Below, one piece after another: positions 54,798-63,240 of a stretch of DNA of 64,000 nucleotides. The stretch lies in NCBI RefSeq assembly GCF_038900055.1, contig NZ_JBBMQM010000001.1, forward strand, positions 1,054,001 through 1,118,000, given 5' to 3'. The position numbers and the translations under genes were made by a program. The first letter of the stretch is position 1; each line of letters begins with the position of its first letter. Under the pieces are notes generated by a model that made no database searches, was not told the origin of the DNA, and saw only the letters and a list, made by a program, of their open reading frames with translations. This DNA is from Henriciella sp. AS95 (GTDB lineage Bacteria; Pseudomonadota; Alphaproteobacteria; Caulobacterales; Hyphomonadaceae).

Positions 54798-55444
54798 TGC
54801 CCGTGTCGTCAATGGCGGTGGACGCCAGTCAAGATCCAATCTCGGCATGTCTCTGCTCAGGTCTTGCAGAACTGGTTGAAGTGGCCGGTCGTGACGAGTC
54901 CGAACTTGCGCTCTGGAACCGCGCTATCTCAGCGCAGAGCGCCGCTGACTTTGCCGCGCTCGATCTCTCTCATTTCGAGGATATCCGTCTACACGGCTCT
55001 GGCGTGACATTGCTTGCAGAGCTGGGCCAAAGGCTTGTCTCTCTTCAATGGCCACGCAACGCCGTTGAACAGGTGCTTGAGGATGTTCGGCAGATCATCG
55101 ACGCGAGCGCTTGCTGGCCGCCGCGCTATACACTTCGCATGGAGTGCGTGTCCGATGATGCCTGCCGGGAGTTTCACAAGGATCGCACTGATATGCGGAT
55201 CATCACGACCTATAGAGGCCCCGGCACGCAATGGATCGATGCTGCCAGCCCGGACACTGAACCGCTCATCCATCAGTTTGCGCCGTTCAGCGTCGGCGCT
55301 TTCCTCGGGCAGCGGGACGACCGGCGACAGCGCATATTCCATCGCTCGCCGCCCATAGCGTCATCGCCGGTTTCGCGCCTTGTTCTGGTCATGGACATTG
55401 AGCGGCCTGGTTGGAAGTCCTGTTCACTGAAAGGTCTTGTTTGA
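54797..55444 (+). CDS. DUF1826 domain protein
   Basis: A 215-residue DUF1826 protein. The start ATG overlaps the GTPase stop (TGATG). Conserved stretches are VSDDACREFHKDRTDMRIITTY with GPGTQW just after, near residues 117-145; the Cys and His there could bind metal. DUF1826 genes are often next to COG0523 genes, and this coupling supports a shared job in zinc homeostasis. Its biochemical function is not known to me. Confidence 0.9.
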   Translation: MPVSSMAVDASQDPISACLCSGLAELVEVAGRDESELALWNRAISAQSAADFAALDLSHFEDIRLHGSGVTLLAELGQRLVSLQWPRNAVEQVLEDVRQIIDASACWPPRYTLRMECVSDDACREFHKDRTDMRIITTYRGPGTQWIDAASPDTEPLIHQFAPFSVGAFLGQRDDRRQRIFHRSPPIASSPVSRLVLVMDIERPGWKSCSLKGLV

Positions 55445-56136
55445 TGGACCTCCCTGAAAATCCGTTCCTGAAGGCCTTCGCCGATCCGGAATTCGTCGCA
55501 GAATACCAGGATGGCCCACCCAAATTCATGCCGGGCTTCTTTGATGTTCACAGGATGGCCACCGTCCTGCTCTCGGAGCGCGCGCCTGAGCATGCGCGGA
55601 TCCTGGTGCTTGGTGCCGGGGGCGGCCTGGAACTACAGTCCCTGACGTCAGCAAGGCCATCCTGGACGTTTGAGGGCATCGACCCCGCACCTGAAATGCT
55701 GAAGCTTGCCCGCGACAGTCTTGGAACGGCAGCTGAGCGCGTTCAGTTCGTCGAGGGTTACATTGAGGATGCCACGGAAGGCCCGTTTGACGGTGCGGTC
55801 TGTCTGTTGACGATGCATTTCCTCGATCATGAAGGGCGCGAACGCACCGCCCGCGAGATCAGGCGGCGCCTGAAGCCAGATGCGCCTTTTGTTGTGGCGC
55901 ATGCGAGTTTCACGCAGCAGCCTGAACAGTATGCTCAGTGGCTCGACCGCTATGAGGCATTCGCCATTGAGTCGGGCGTGGACCCGGACATGGCAAGGCA
56001 AGCGCGCGAGGGCGTCGAACATGTGCCGTTGCTTGCTCCGGAGGAAGACGAAGCCATCCTCGAGGCAGCTGGATTCAAAAATGTTTCAATGTTCTACGCT
56101 GGCTTCACCTGGCGTGGCTGGGTCGCTTATGCCTGA
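55444..56136 (+). CDS. Class I SAM-dependent methyltransferase
   Basis: A 230-residue methyltransferase. The start overlaps the DUF1826 stop (TGATG). The SAM site is ARILVLGAGGGLELQSL near residue 51, with the acidic residue in FEGIDPAPEML near 78 and post-motif VCLLTMHFLDHEG near 120. It is third in the zinc operon. Candidate roles are modification of a metallophore or small molecule; the substrate cannot be told from sequence. Confidence 0.9.
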   Translation: MDLPENPFLKAFADPEFVAEYQDGPPKFMPGFFDVHRMATVLLSERAPEHARILVLGAGGGLELQSLTSARPSWTFEGIDPAPEMLKLARDSLGTAAERVQFVEGYIEDATEGPFDGAVCLLTMHFLDHEGRERTAREIRRRLKPDAPFVVAHASFTQQPEQYAQWLDRYEAFAIESGVDPDMARQAREGVEHVPLLAPEEDEAILEAAGFKNVSMFYAGFTWRGWVAYA

Positions 56137-56195
56137 CCTATGGATGAGGGTAGGCGGCTACCTCGCGTTGAGTAGGTGAAGGAAAGGAGGCGCTG

Positions 56196-56369
56196 GTGAG
56201 CTCTTTCAAGGCAGAGCACACTAGCTGGAAAGAGGACATAGCGCGCTGGGAACCAGGAACATAAGGCATCGCCATCTCATGGACACCGTTGCCATGACTG
56301 CGAAAGCTGTGGACGAGGAAGCTGCCACCGGCGGCGCCGAGGCGTCTGAGACATCGGCTGACGATTAGT
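56196..56369 (+). pseudogene. Possible frameshifted small gene
   Basis: A strong ribosome site (AAAGGAGG) lies a few bases before GTG 56196. The frame gives MSSFKAEHTSWKEDIARWE and soon stops; a second frame then continues with HRHLMDTVAMTAKAVDEEAA and an acidic tail, stopping at 56369. The two halves together resemble a small coiled, acidic protein. A single frameshift near 56250 would explain it. No family is recognised. Confidence 0.3.
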
Positions 56370-56398
56370 GATCCTCAATGATGATCGTCTGACAAACA

Positions 56399-56431
56399 TG
56401 GGGCGACCAGTTCTGGGCGCTCCATTTTTTG
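56399..56431 (+). terminator. Rho-independent terminator candidate
   Basis: Stem ATGGGGCG (56399-56406) pairs with CGCTCCAT (56419-56426), with one G-U pair, followed by a run of six T. It would end the zinc operon transcript, including the small broken gene. Confidence 0.55.
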
Positions 56432-56496
56432 AATTGCTGACACTCTAAATCGCGCAAGACGACTTGGCTGAGATACTCCGGCCCGGTCCAGGTACT

Positions 56497-57153
56497 TCAG
56501 CCAGGGGCCGCTTCGAACATGAAGGTGAACGTGACGGGAGAGGCGGGCGTGATGGACGGTAAGTTCGCGATTTCTCTCAAGGCTTCGAGCCCAGCGTCCA
56601 GGTTGAAGTCCGACAGTACCAGGACCACCGGTTCCGCCGACGATATTTCGACGCGGTTGCTGGCAACCCGGGTCACGAAGACATTGGCGAAGACTGTCGC
56701 ATCGGCACCGTGCAGTGACAGAACGCCTTCGATCTCCGCCGACCTCCGCGCGCCGACTGCCAAGTCCGAATAGGTGTCCGGGTCCACCTCGGCGCGGATC
56801 GTCGCGACGGGATAGCGATCCGTCTCGAAGAACATGTCGCGCATCCGCTCGTTGCGGAGATCGATCTTCGTCTCAACCTCATCTAGCGGAATGGTGATCT
56901 CGGCATTTCCGTCCGGACTAATCTGCCCGGAGAGACCAGAAAAGTAATGGGTCTCGATCAATTCACCGGCCTTGATTGAGACAAACGAGATGCGAGACGC
57001 TTCTGTTTCAAGCGACCAGGCAGCCTCTGAAACAGCCGGTGTCTCTGCGCTGTCGGTTTGGGGCGCGCTCGCGTCGGCTGGCGAGCCTGATTGACCGCAA
57101 CTCGCGAGCAGGCACGTCGCCAGTATGATGCCGTGTGCTCTATTCCAATGCAT
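56497..57153 (-). CDS. YceI-family lipoprotein
   Basis: A 218-residue lipoprotein. ATG 57153 follows GGAGG, and the leader ends in the lipobox LLASC with Gly-Gln after it. After a Ser/Ala/Asp-rich linker, the lipocalin-like YceI domain runs from about residue 45 to the end (WSLETEASRISFVSIKAGEL, RDMFFETDRYPVATIRAEV). YceI proteins bind isoprenoid-like ligands. It ends close to the zinc-operon terminator from the opposite direction and lies just after the M3 peptidase. Confidence 0.88.
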   Translation of the reverse strand: MHWNRAHGIILATCLLASCGQSGSPADASAPQTDSAETPAVSEAAWSLETEASRISFVSIKAGELIETHYFSGLSGQISPDGNAEITIPLDEVETKIDLRNERMRDMFFETDRYPVATIRAEVDPDTYSDLAVGARRSAEIEGVLSLHGADATVFANVFVTRVASNRVEISSAEPVVLVLSDFNLDAGLEALREIANLPSITPASPVTFTFMFEAAPG

Positions 57154-57210
57154 TATTACCTCCAAAGAATGGTGTGTGCAGCAATGTCAGCGCCTCGGGC
57201 CGGTGAACAA

Positions 57211-59460
57211 TCATTCGTTGGGAGCGCCGCTCTCATCTTCGGCGAGGCCGAGCGCGATCAGCATATATTTCACATCCGGGTCTCGTCCTGTGAAATTCCG
57301 GTAGATCTCGTCATATTTCATGGTCCCGCCGCGGCTAAGAATCGCTTCGCGAAGGTGTTGACCATTTTCACGCGTCAAACCGCCATTCTCGAGAATCCAG
57401 TTGCGGCTGTCATGATCGAGCATCTGCGTCCACAGATAGCTGTAATAGCCCGCAGAATAGCCGGTCGGGCTGGAGAAGATGTGATTGAAATAGGTCCCTC
57501 GATAGCGCGGAGGAACCAAGTCGACCTCGAGACCGAGTTCCGAGAGCGCCCCGTTTTCAAACGCAATGACCTCATCTGCCGTGTCGATTTCGCCAGCTTC
57601 CTCTGCCGACAGCGAATGCCATTTCATGTCGAGAAGCGCGGCTTCCATTACTTCGCCGAAATCGTAGCCCTGATTGAACTTCGAGGCGGCCTGGACCTTC
57701 TCAAGCAGCTCCGTTGGCATGGTTTCGCCCGTTTCGTAATGCTTCGCGTAATGCTGCAGCACTTGAGGGTAATCGGTCCACACCTCGTGGAGCTGCGAGG
57801 GATACTCGACGAAGTCGCGCGGCGTCGCTGTGCCCGAGAGGCTCGGATACTGCTGCTCTGCGAACATGCCGTGCAGCGCGTGGCCGAACTCATGGAACAT
57901 GGTGTTTGCCCAGTCAAAGCTGACCAGCTGCGGCTCGCCTTCCGGGGCCTTGGGAATATTCAGCGTGTTGAGAACGACCGGTTTCTCTCCCCATAGATAG
58001 GATTGCGGCACGAAGCTGTTCATCCACGCACCGCCGCGCTTCGACGGGCGCTGGAACGGATCGAAATAGAACAGGGCAAGCTCAGAGCCGTCGGCGTCGA
58101 AAACCGTGTAGACCGATACGTCCGGGTGGTAGACCGGAATGTCTGTGCGCTTTTCGAACGTCAGGCCATAGAGCTGATTGGCCATGTAGAAGACGCCGTC
58201 TTCAAGCACCCGGTCCATCTGCAGATATTCGGCGACCTCGGCCTCGTCGAAGTCGTAGCGCTCCTGGCGCACCATGTTCGCATATCGATACCAGTCCCAT
58301 GGCTGGACTGTGAAATTCCCGCCTTCCTCGGCAATCTTCGCGTTCAGAAGCGCGGCTTCCTCACGTTGCGTCTCGGCCAGCGCCGGAACCATCTGTTCCA
58401 TGAAATCAAGCGCGACATTCGGCGCTTCGGCCATACTGCCCTGCATGATGTAACTCGCCCAGTCGGGTTTGCCGAACAATGCCGCCTTCTCGGCGCGAAG
58501 TGATGCGATCTTCGCGACCAGCATTCGCGTGTCATATTCGGGATTGGTGCCGTCTGAGCGGTGATAGCTCAGCTTGAACAGGCGTTCGCGGACATCGCGG
58601 TTTTCCAGGTCTGGCAGGAGCGGCTGCTGCGTCGTGTTCTGCAGCATGATCGCATACTTGCCGTCCATGCCCAGCTCGCTTGCCTTTGCGGCAGCGTCCT
58701 GGATCTGGCTGTCGGTCAGGCCGGCAAGTTCCTCGGCCGTGTCGACGATCAGCGGCTGGTCGCTCGTGGCTTCCCGCACGGTCTGGGCGAACTCGGTCGT
58801 CAAGCCAGACAGTTCGGTATTGATCTGCGTCACCCGTTCGCGCTCGAGGTCAGTCAATTCGGCGCCAGCCTCGACCATATTCTCATAGGTCTCTTCCAGC
58901 AGCTTGGCGCTTTCCGGATCCAGGTCGAGATCACTTCGCTGATCGTAGACGGCCTTCACCCGCGCAAATAGCTCCGGGTTAAGGGTGATCGCTGACCCGT
59001 GCGCTGCGAGTTTCGGCGAGACCTCGCGATTGATTTCATCGATACGGTCATTCGTGTTGGACCCGGCATACGTGAAGAAAACGCGGCTCACACGACCGAG
59101 CATACGGCCAGACTTCTCCAGCTCGACGATGGTGTTTTCAAAGGTCGGCGCTTCAGGGTTATCGATGATTGCCTGAACCTCTGCAGTGTGGATGTCCATG
59201 CCTTGCTCAAAAGCCGGCATGTAGTCGTCTTCGGAAATCTTGGTAAAATCAGGAGCCTTGAACGGCAGCGTGCTGTCGGAGGCGAAATAACCCGTTCCTT
59301 CAGGGATGGTCGGCGCTTCTTCCGTCATAGCAGCGGCTCCGGTTTGCGGGTTTGCCGGGGTGTCTGCCGGAAGTGTTGAACATCCCGCCAGCAAGGCCAA
59401 TGCGGATGCGCTCATTAGAATGGAGGTTGAGGTACGTGCGGTACGGGAAAATTTTGTCAT
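57211..59460 (-). CDS. M3-family oligopeptidase lipoprotein (Dcp-like)
   Basis: A 749-residue zinc oligopeptidase. The start at 59460 gives a lipoprotein leader (ILMSASALALLAGCS). The catalytic site is FHEFGHALHGMF near residue 525, with the third ligand Glu in YPSQLHEVW about 28 residues on. The C-terminal part has the family SSPTGYSAGYYSYLW stretch. Dcp-type enzymes remove dipeptides from the C-terminus of short peptides. Lipid anchoring suggests work in the periplasm. It is a possible late helper of the peptide-degradation genes at 15-27 kb, but also common elsewhere. Confidence 0.92.
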   Translation of the reverse strand: MTKFSRTARTSTSILMSASALALLAGCSTLPADTPANPQTGAAAMTEEAPTIPEGTGYFASDSTLPFKAPDFTKISEDDYMPAFEQGMDIHTAEVQAIIDNPEAPTFENTIVELEKSGRMLGRVSRVFFTYAGSNTNDRIDEINREVSPKLAAHGSAITLNPELFARVKAVYDQRSDLDLDPESAKLLEETYENMVEAGAELTDLERERVTQINTELSGLTTEFAQTVREATSDQPLIVDTAEELAGLTDSQIQDAAAKASELGMDGKYAIMLQNTTQQPLLPDLENRDVRERLFKLSYHRSDGTNPEYDTRMLVAKIASLRAEKAALFGKPDWASYIMQGSMAEAPNVALDFMEQMVPALAETQREEAALLNAKIAEEGGNFTVQPWDWYRYANMVRQERYDFDEAEVAEYLQMDRVLEDGVFYMANQLYGLTFEKRTDIPVYHPDVSVYTVFDADGSELALFYFDPFQRPSKRGGAWMNSFVPQSYLWGEKPVVLNTLNIPKAPEGEPQLVSFDWANTMFHEFGHALHGMFAEQQYPSLSGTATPRDFVEYPSQLHEVWTDYPQVLQHYAKHYETGETMPTELLEKVQAASKFNQGYDFGEVMEAALLDMKWHSLSAEEAGEIDTADEVIAFENGALSELGLEVDLVPPRYRGTYFNHIFSSPTGYSAGYYSYLWTQMLDHDSRNWILENGGLTRENGQHLREAILSRGGTMKYDEIYRNFTGRDPDVKYMLIALGLAEDESGAPNE

Positions 59461-59612
59461 GTTATAACCTTCGCCTGAGACCATGATAAGGTCAATGCGG
59501 TTTTAATAGCGCGAACGTCGGCGAAGCGCGAGGATCGAGATGCTTCCAAGCTCATGCCGCTCAGGCTGATTGCGTGGTCGAGGACGATAGCGATACCGCA
59601 AAGCCCGGCGGT

Positions 59613-60355
59613 GGGTGTCGTCAGACTAATGCAAACTCTCGTCTCTGCTAGCCTGCAAACAATCTCGCTCTGGCGTCGGTTGATGTGGCGATCAAGATTG
59701 AAGCGAGTGTGAAACGAGGCGTGGGTCGAAGCGAATTTTTGAAGATTGGACATTCGACGCTCTCGATGCCGGAACGGCAGGTGGCTGTTCTCAGCCCGAT
59801 TGTTGAGATGGCGACCAACCTCCTGGCGGCCGATATTCCCGATATCTTTCATTGCGGCTCCGTAGGACCGGAGACGATCCGTCGCGACAGTCCTTGGTGC
59901 GCCATATCGCTTCATCGCTTTCTTCAGGACCCTAAAGGCCGCTGATTTATCTCGGGTTTTCGTGACATAGCTCTCTAGGACTTCGCCTTCGTGATCGACG
60001 GCGCGCCAGAGATAGTGGGCCTCTCCATTGATCTTCACGAAGACCTCATCCAGGTGCCATTGCCATTGTGTGACCTGACGCATGAAAGACGCGCGCTTCA
60101 CGCGAATCTTGCCGGCAAATATCGGGTCGAACCGATCGACCTAGAGCCGGATACTTTCGTGGCAGACATCAATTCCGCGCTCATGGAGAAGATCTTCGAT
60201 TCCGAAGCGAGAGCGGAAACCCGACATATAGCATCATCGCAAGCGGGATGACCTCTGGAGACGTCTTGAAGTAGCGGAAGGGATTTCGGGACATGAAGCG
60301 ACGTTTGCCAGGATAGCCGACCCGCTCAATTGGCTTTGTTGCGCTGACAATGCCC
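59613..60355 (-). mobile_element. IS6-family element, nearly full length, inactive
   Basis: About 743 bp with related ends: GGGTGTCGTCAG at 59613-59624 and CTGACAATGCCC at 60344-60355 (inverted, 9 of 12 matching). The body is one decayed transposase gene. It separates the M3 peptidase promoter from the SDR gene. Element size and protein character fit alphaproteobacterial IS6 members. No clear target duplication was seen. Confidence 0.85.
59640..60294 (-). pseudogene. IS6 transposase with frameshift and stop
   Basis: The start MSRNPFRYFKTSPEVIPLAM at 60294 is typical, but a frameshift after SLRN near 60205 and a TAG in place of Trp at ESIRLW near 60140 break it. The rest is a good DDE domain: HLDEVFVKING, ATDRLRSYGAAM and NNRAENSHLPFR contain Asp, Asp and Glu. 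A short deletion follows the Glu region (RERRMSNLQKFA), and the C-terminus is diverged. Confidence 0.88.
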
Positions 60356-60420
60356 GTAGTGTGTTTGCCCTGAATTTATGGATACGCCCATTGTGTATGT
60401 CTGTGCGAGCGATGTCGATT

Positions 60421-60434
60421 AAAACATTTGTTTT
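60421..60434. promoter_or_regulatory. Candidate operator AAAACATTTGTTTT (copy 1)
   Basis: Perfect 6-bp arms AAAACA and TGTTTT around TT, 59 bp before the SDR start. The identical 14-mer recurs 15 bp after the SDR stop (61269-61282). It is probably a TetR-type operator for the regulator at 61.6 kb. Confidence 0.5.
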
Positions 60435-60492
60435 TTATAAGTTGAGCTTTTGAACGATCGCATTATTGTGCGCAAAAAAAGGGGAGAAAGCT

Positions 60493-61254
60493 TTGCAAGG
60501 TTTGGATGGAAAGATCCATGTCATCACGGGCGGCTATGGTGGCATTGCCATGGCGACGGCCCGGTTCCTGTTGAAGCATGGTGGCCGCGTGGTGCTGACC
60601 GGACGTGACGCGGAGAAGGGGCGGGCGGCGATTGCGGCACTTTCCGATGAATTTGACGGGCGCGTACACTTTTACGAGCAGGACGTGACGGACCCGCAGG
60701 CGACCGACGTCTTGGCCGGCAGAATTGAGCAGGAGGTTGGGCCTGTATGGGGCGTGGTTGCCAATGCTGCGGGTGCGTGGCCTGGCAATTCCTTCGATTT
60801 GTCTGCGGAGGATTGGCGCAAGACATTTGCGGTCAATCTCGACGGTGCTTTCTACACGGCGCAAGCCTTCGCGCGAAATATGCGTGGGCGGGGAGGTTCG
60901 GTGGTCATGGTCTCGTCGATCGCCGGGACGATCAACACAATACCGCTCGTTGTTGCGTCGTACTCGACGTCAAAGGCGGGCATGTCATTTCTTGCGGCAA
61001 GACTTGGTATCGAGTGGGCACGGGAGGGTATACGGGTCAATGCTGTCGAGCCCGGCCATATTGATACGGAATTGACCGCAAAGGCGCGAGCGCGTCGGCC
61101 TGACATGATTGAGCGCTGGATCTCGGAGGTGCCCATGCAGCGCCTTCTTGATCCGGAAGAGGTCGCCCACTCGATTGCATTCCTACTCTCAGACCTTTCC
61201 AGTGGAATGACGGCGTCCACGCTGACTGTCGATGGTGGTTATTCGCGCTGTTGA
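60493..61254 (+). CDS. SDR-family oxidoreductase
   Basis: A 253-residue SDR. I start it at TTG 60493, with GGGGAG 6 nt upstream; an in-frame GTG at 60466 adds a lysine-rich leader and lacks a site. The cofactor site is TGGYGGIAMATA near residue 11, then VANAAGAW near 87, Ser in VSSIAGT and Tyr-x3-Lys in ASYSTSKAG. It is flanked by two identical 14-bp palindromes and followed by a TetR gene. It is probably a dehydrogenase working with the PhyH pair downstream. Confidence 0.88.
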   Translation: MQGLDGKIHVITGGYGGIAMATARFLLKHGGRVVLTGRDAEKGRAAIAALSDEFDGRVHFYEQDVTDPQATDVLAGRIEQEVGPVWGVVANAAGAWPGNSFDLSAEDWRKTFAVNLDGAFYTAQAFARNMRGRGGSVVMVSSIAGTINTIPLVVASYSTSKAGMSFLAARLGIEWAREGIRVNAVEPGHIDTELTAKARARRPDMIERWISEVPMQRLLDPEEVAHSIAFLLSDLSSGMTASTLTVDGGYSRC

Positions 61255-61268
61255 AGCGGTTTTCGTTG

Positions 61269-61282
61269 AAAACATTTGTTTT
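61269..61282. promoter_or_regulatory. Candidate operator AAAACATTTGTTTT (copy 2)
   Basis: Exact repeat of the 14-mer at 60421-60434, lying 15 bp after the SDR stop and about 320 bp before the TetR start. Occurrence on both sides of one gene is unlikely by chance. Confidence 0.45.
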
Positions 61283-61320
61283 GCGCTGACTTCATCTTGA
61301 TTGGAAAGGGCGTGCCAATG

Positions 61321-61339
61321 GGCGCAGTAAGTATGCGCC
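61321..61339 (+). terminator. Weak terminator-like hairpin
   Basis: Perfect 6-bp stem GGCGCA/TGCGCC with a 7-nt loop, followed by TTATT rather than a full T-run. It may end the SDR transcript. Confidence 0.3.
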
Positions 61340-61599
61340 TTATTGCTGCCAAGCTGCGAAGTCATCCATATCTCGGAAGTGATGGTAAAAGCTTCCTGAA
61401 GAGACTTTCAGAGCCCTAAACCTTCGGGTTTGCAATGCTCAATCAATTGTGTCTAAGCATGCCTTACCGGTCCTGTCCTCGGGCAGTGCCATGACTATGT
61501 AATTTCGATAGCACATTCACATTGAGTGACGATAAACTCAGGCAAGTCCCGAGTCTCTTTTTCATGAAGGATCAGCCGCTGATCTGGTCCGGAGAATCC

Positions 61600-62268
61600 A
61601 TGGCCCAATCATCTTCTAACGACGCGAACATCACCTCAGATAAGGATGATACGCGAACCAGAATTAAGTCTGCCGCCAGAAAATTAATTGCGGAACGCGG
61701 CGTCGAGGCGGTGAGCACGCGCGACATCATGAAAGAAGTCGAGGCAAGGAATTCCAGCCTGCTGAACTACTATTTCGGATCCAAAGAGAACCTCATCAGT
61801 GAGCTGATGGCAGACATTTTCAAGTATGCCGCACAGCGTTGGGAGGCCCGGTTGCAAGCGCTTGAAGCGCGTGGGGGGCCAAAAACGGTTCGCGATGTTG
61901 TGGAAGTCATTGTGCAAGAAGCTGAATGGGGGACAGACTCCGATTCAAGCCCGACAGTGACCAGGTTCCTGATGAACGTGTTCTGCACGCGTCGTAAATC
62001 TGTCCGCAGCTTGGCGGACTCCGTCGACATGTCCTCGTTCAACTATTTACTTCAGATGATCACGGAGCTTCTTCCGGATATTCCAGAGCACACCATGCGG
62101 CAGCGGCTCGTATTTTTCGCATGGTATCAGCTCGCGACACTTAGCGCATATGAAGCCTTCCTGGCTGACCCAAACGAGCAAGGAAGCGTCTGGATCAAAG
62201 ATGATGCACGGCGGAATATTGTCGACACTTCGGTTGGCCTTCTGATGGCACCCGTCTCCTCGGAGTAA
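61600..62268 (+). CDS. TetR-family regulator
   Basis: A 222-residue TetR protein. ATG 61600 has GGAG 5 nt upstream; a longer reading from 61522 has no such site. The HTH is KSAARKLIAERGVEAVSTRD and SSLLNYYFGSKENLISELM (residues about 22-70). The helical C-terminal domain ends near SVGLLMAPVSSE. Placed between the SDR and the PhyH pair, it is the likely repressor of both; two different repeat motifs flank those genes. Confidence 0.9.
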   Translation: MAQSSSNDANITSDKDDTRTRIKSAARKLIAERGVEAVSTRDIMKEVEARNSSLLNYYFGSKENLISELMADIFKYAAQRWEARLQALEARGGPKTVRDVVEVIVQEAEWGTDSDSSPTVTRFLMNVFCTRRKSVRSLADSVDMSSFNYLLQMITELLPDIPEHTMRQRLVFFAWYQLATLSAYEAFLADPNEQGSVWIKDDARRNIVDTSVGLLMAPVSSE

Positions 62269-62283
62269 ACGTCCGAGCACGAT

Positions 62284-62325
62284 TAATGCGATCGATTAAT
62301 TCAATTGACTAATGCGATCGCTTAA
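62284..62325. promoter_or_regulatory. Candidate tandem operator TAATGCGATCG[A/C]TTAA
   Basis: Two 16-bp sites, at 62284-62299 and 62310-62325, differ at one base and are spaced 26 bp start to start. Each is centred on CGATCG and is roughly palindromic. They lie in the 128-bp gap between the TetR gene and the first PhyH gene, at promoter distance from the latter. Confidence 0.55.
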
Positions 62326-62396
62326 ACTATGCCTCTTCTCAAGTGCTCTCCAGCGCGTTGCGCAGAGTGGGCCAGATCAGGGAGAGGGCGTACGTA

Positions 62397-63236
62397 ATGC
62401 CGCAGATGCAGACAGCCGACTTGCCACGATTGATCGGGCCTGGCGAACTCGAACAAGCAGCATCAAACGTTCGAAATCACGGCATCTGCCTTATTGCGAA
62501 CGTCCTATCCTCCCAGCAACTGGAGAGAGCCCATCACGCTGTCTATGATGCCGCCGAGCATGACGAGACACGTGACCACATAGACCAGTTCGAACTCGAC
62601 TATGACGACAAAAACCATCGGATATGGAATCTGCTAAGCCTTAACTCAGTTTTTGTTGAACTCGCCGAGCATCCTACAGTGCTGCATCTCTTGCGGGCCG
62701 TGCTTGGCTGGCCCTGCCTTTTGTCCAGCTTCTCGGCCAACATAGCTTATCCAGGCGGAGATGCAGGCGCACTGCATGCCGATCAGTTCTTTGTGCCGGG
62801 CGTCTGGGACCGGCCTCTAAGCCTTAATATCGGCTGGGCTATCGATGATTTTACGCTGGAAAACGGGGCGACACATTTCGTACCCGGCAGTCATCGCCTC
62901 AAGCGTTCGCCAACAAGCCAGGAAAGCCAGAGCCAGAACGGCATTCAGGGGATTGTGCCTGCTGGATCGCTAATCGCATTTGAAGGACGTCTCTGGCACA
63001 AGACGGGCGCAAACAGGAGCAAGAACCAGGCTCGTGCCGGACTGTTCGCGAACTATGTGACCAATATCTACCGCACTCAGGAAAACATGTTCCTGTCGGT
63101 GAATCCCCTTGTTGTTCAAATGGCCTCAAGAGAGCTTCAGGTCCTGCTTGGCTATCGCACTCGCGGGCTTGGCATGGTGAATGGCCTTCCACCTCTTTGG
63201 CACGCAAGCGACGACAAAAAAGCAAAGCAGGAATAG
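62397..63236 (+). CDS. Phytanoyl-CoA dioxygenase (PhyH) family protein
   Basis: A 279-residue Fe(II)/2-oxoglutarate dioxygenase. The start at 62397 has GGAGAGGG upstream. The iron site is His and Asp in ALHADQFFVPG near residue 125 and the distal His in GRLWHKTGANRS near 200; NIGWAIDDFTLENGATHFVP lies between. It is followed after 4 bp by a paralogue. Two related dioxygenases in tandem suggest successive hydroxylations or a two-subunit enzyme. Substrate unknown. Confidence 0.9.
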   Translation: MPQMQTADLPRLIGPGELEQAASNVRNHGICLIANVLSSQQLERAHHAVYDAAEHDETRDHIDQFELDYDDKNHRIWNLLSLNSVFVELAEHPTVLHLLRAVLGWPCLLSSFSANIAYPGGDAGALHADQFFVPGVWDRPLSLNIGWAIDDFTLENGATHFVPGSHRLKRSPTSQESQSQNGIQGIVPAGSLIAFEGRLWHKTGANRSKNQARAGLFANYVTNIYRTQENMFLSVNPLVVQMASRELQVLLGYRTRGLGMVNGLPPLWHASDDKKAKQE

Positions 63237-63240
63237 TATA

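Larger units (their letters stand above)
56137..56496. other. Non-coding gap with a decayed small gene
   Basis: This 360-bp stretch contains a possible frameshifted small gene (56196-56369) and a terminator-like hairpin (56399-56431), both listed separately. Nothing else is supported. Confidence 0.5.
61255..61599. other. Non-coding gap between SDR and TetR
   Basis: This 345-bp gap holds the second AAAACATTTGTTTT palindrome (61269-61282), a hairpin at 61321-61339 and a small UUCG-loop hairpin (AAACC/GGTTT near 61420-61433). The rest shows no gene. It probably contains the TetR promoter. Confidence 0.5.

Noticed and set aside
57091-57996. A 301-codon open frame opposite the M3 and YceI genes
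   Set aside because: It spans the ends of two real genes, has no family motif and no ribosome site.
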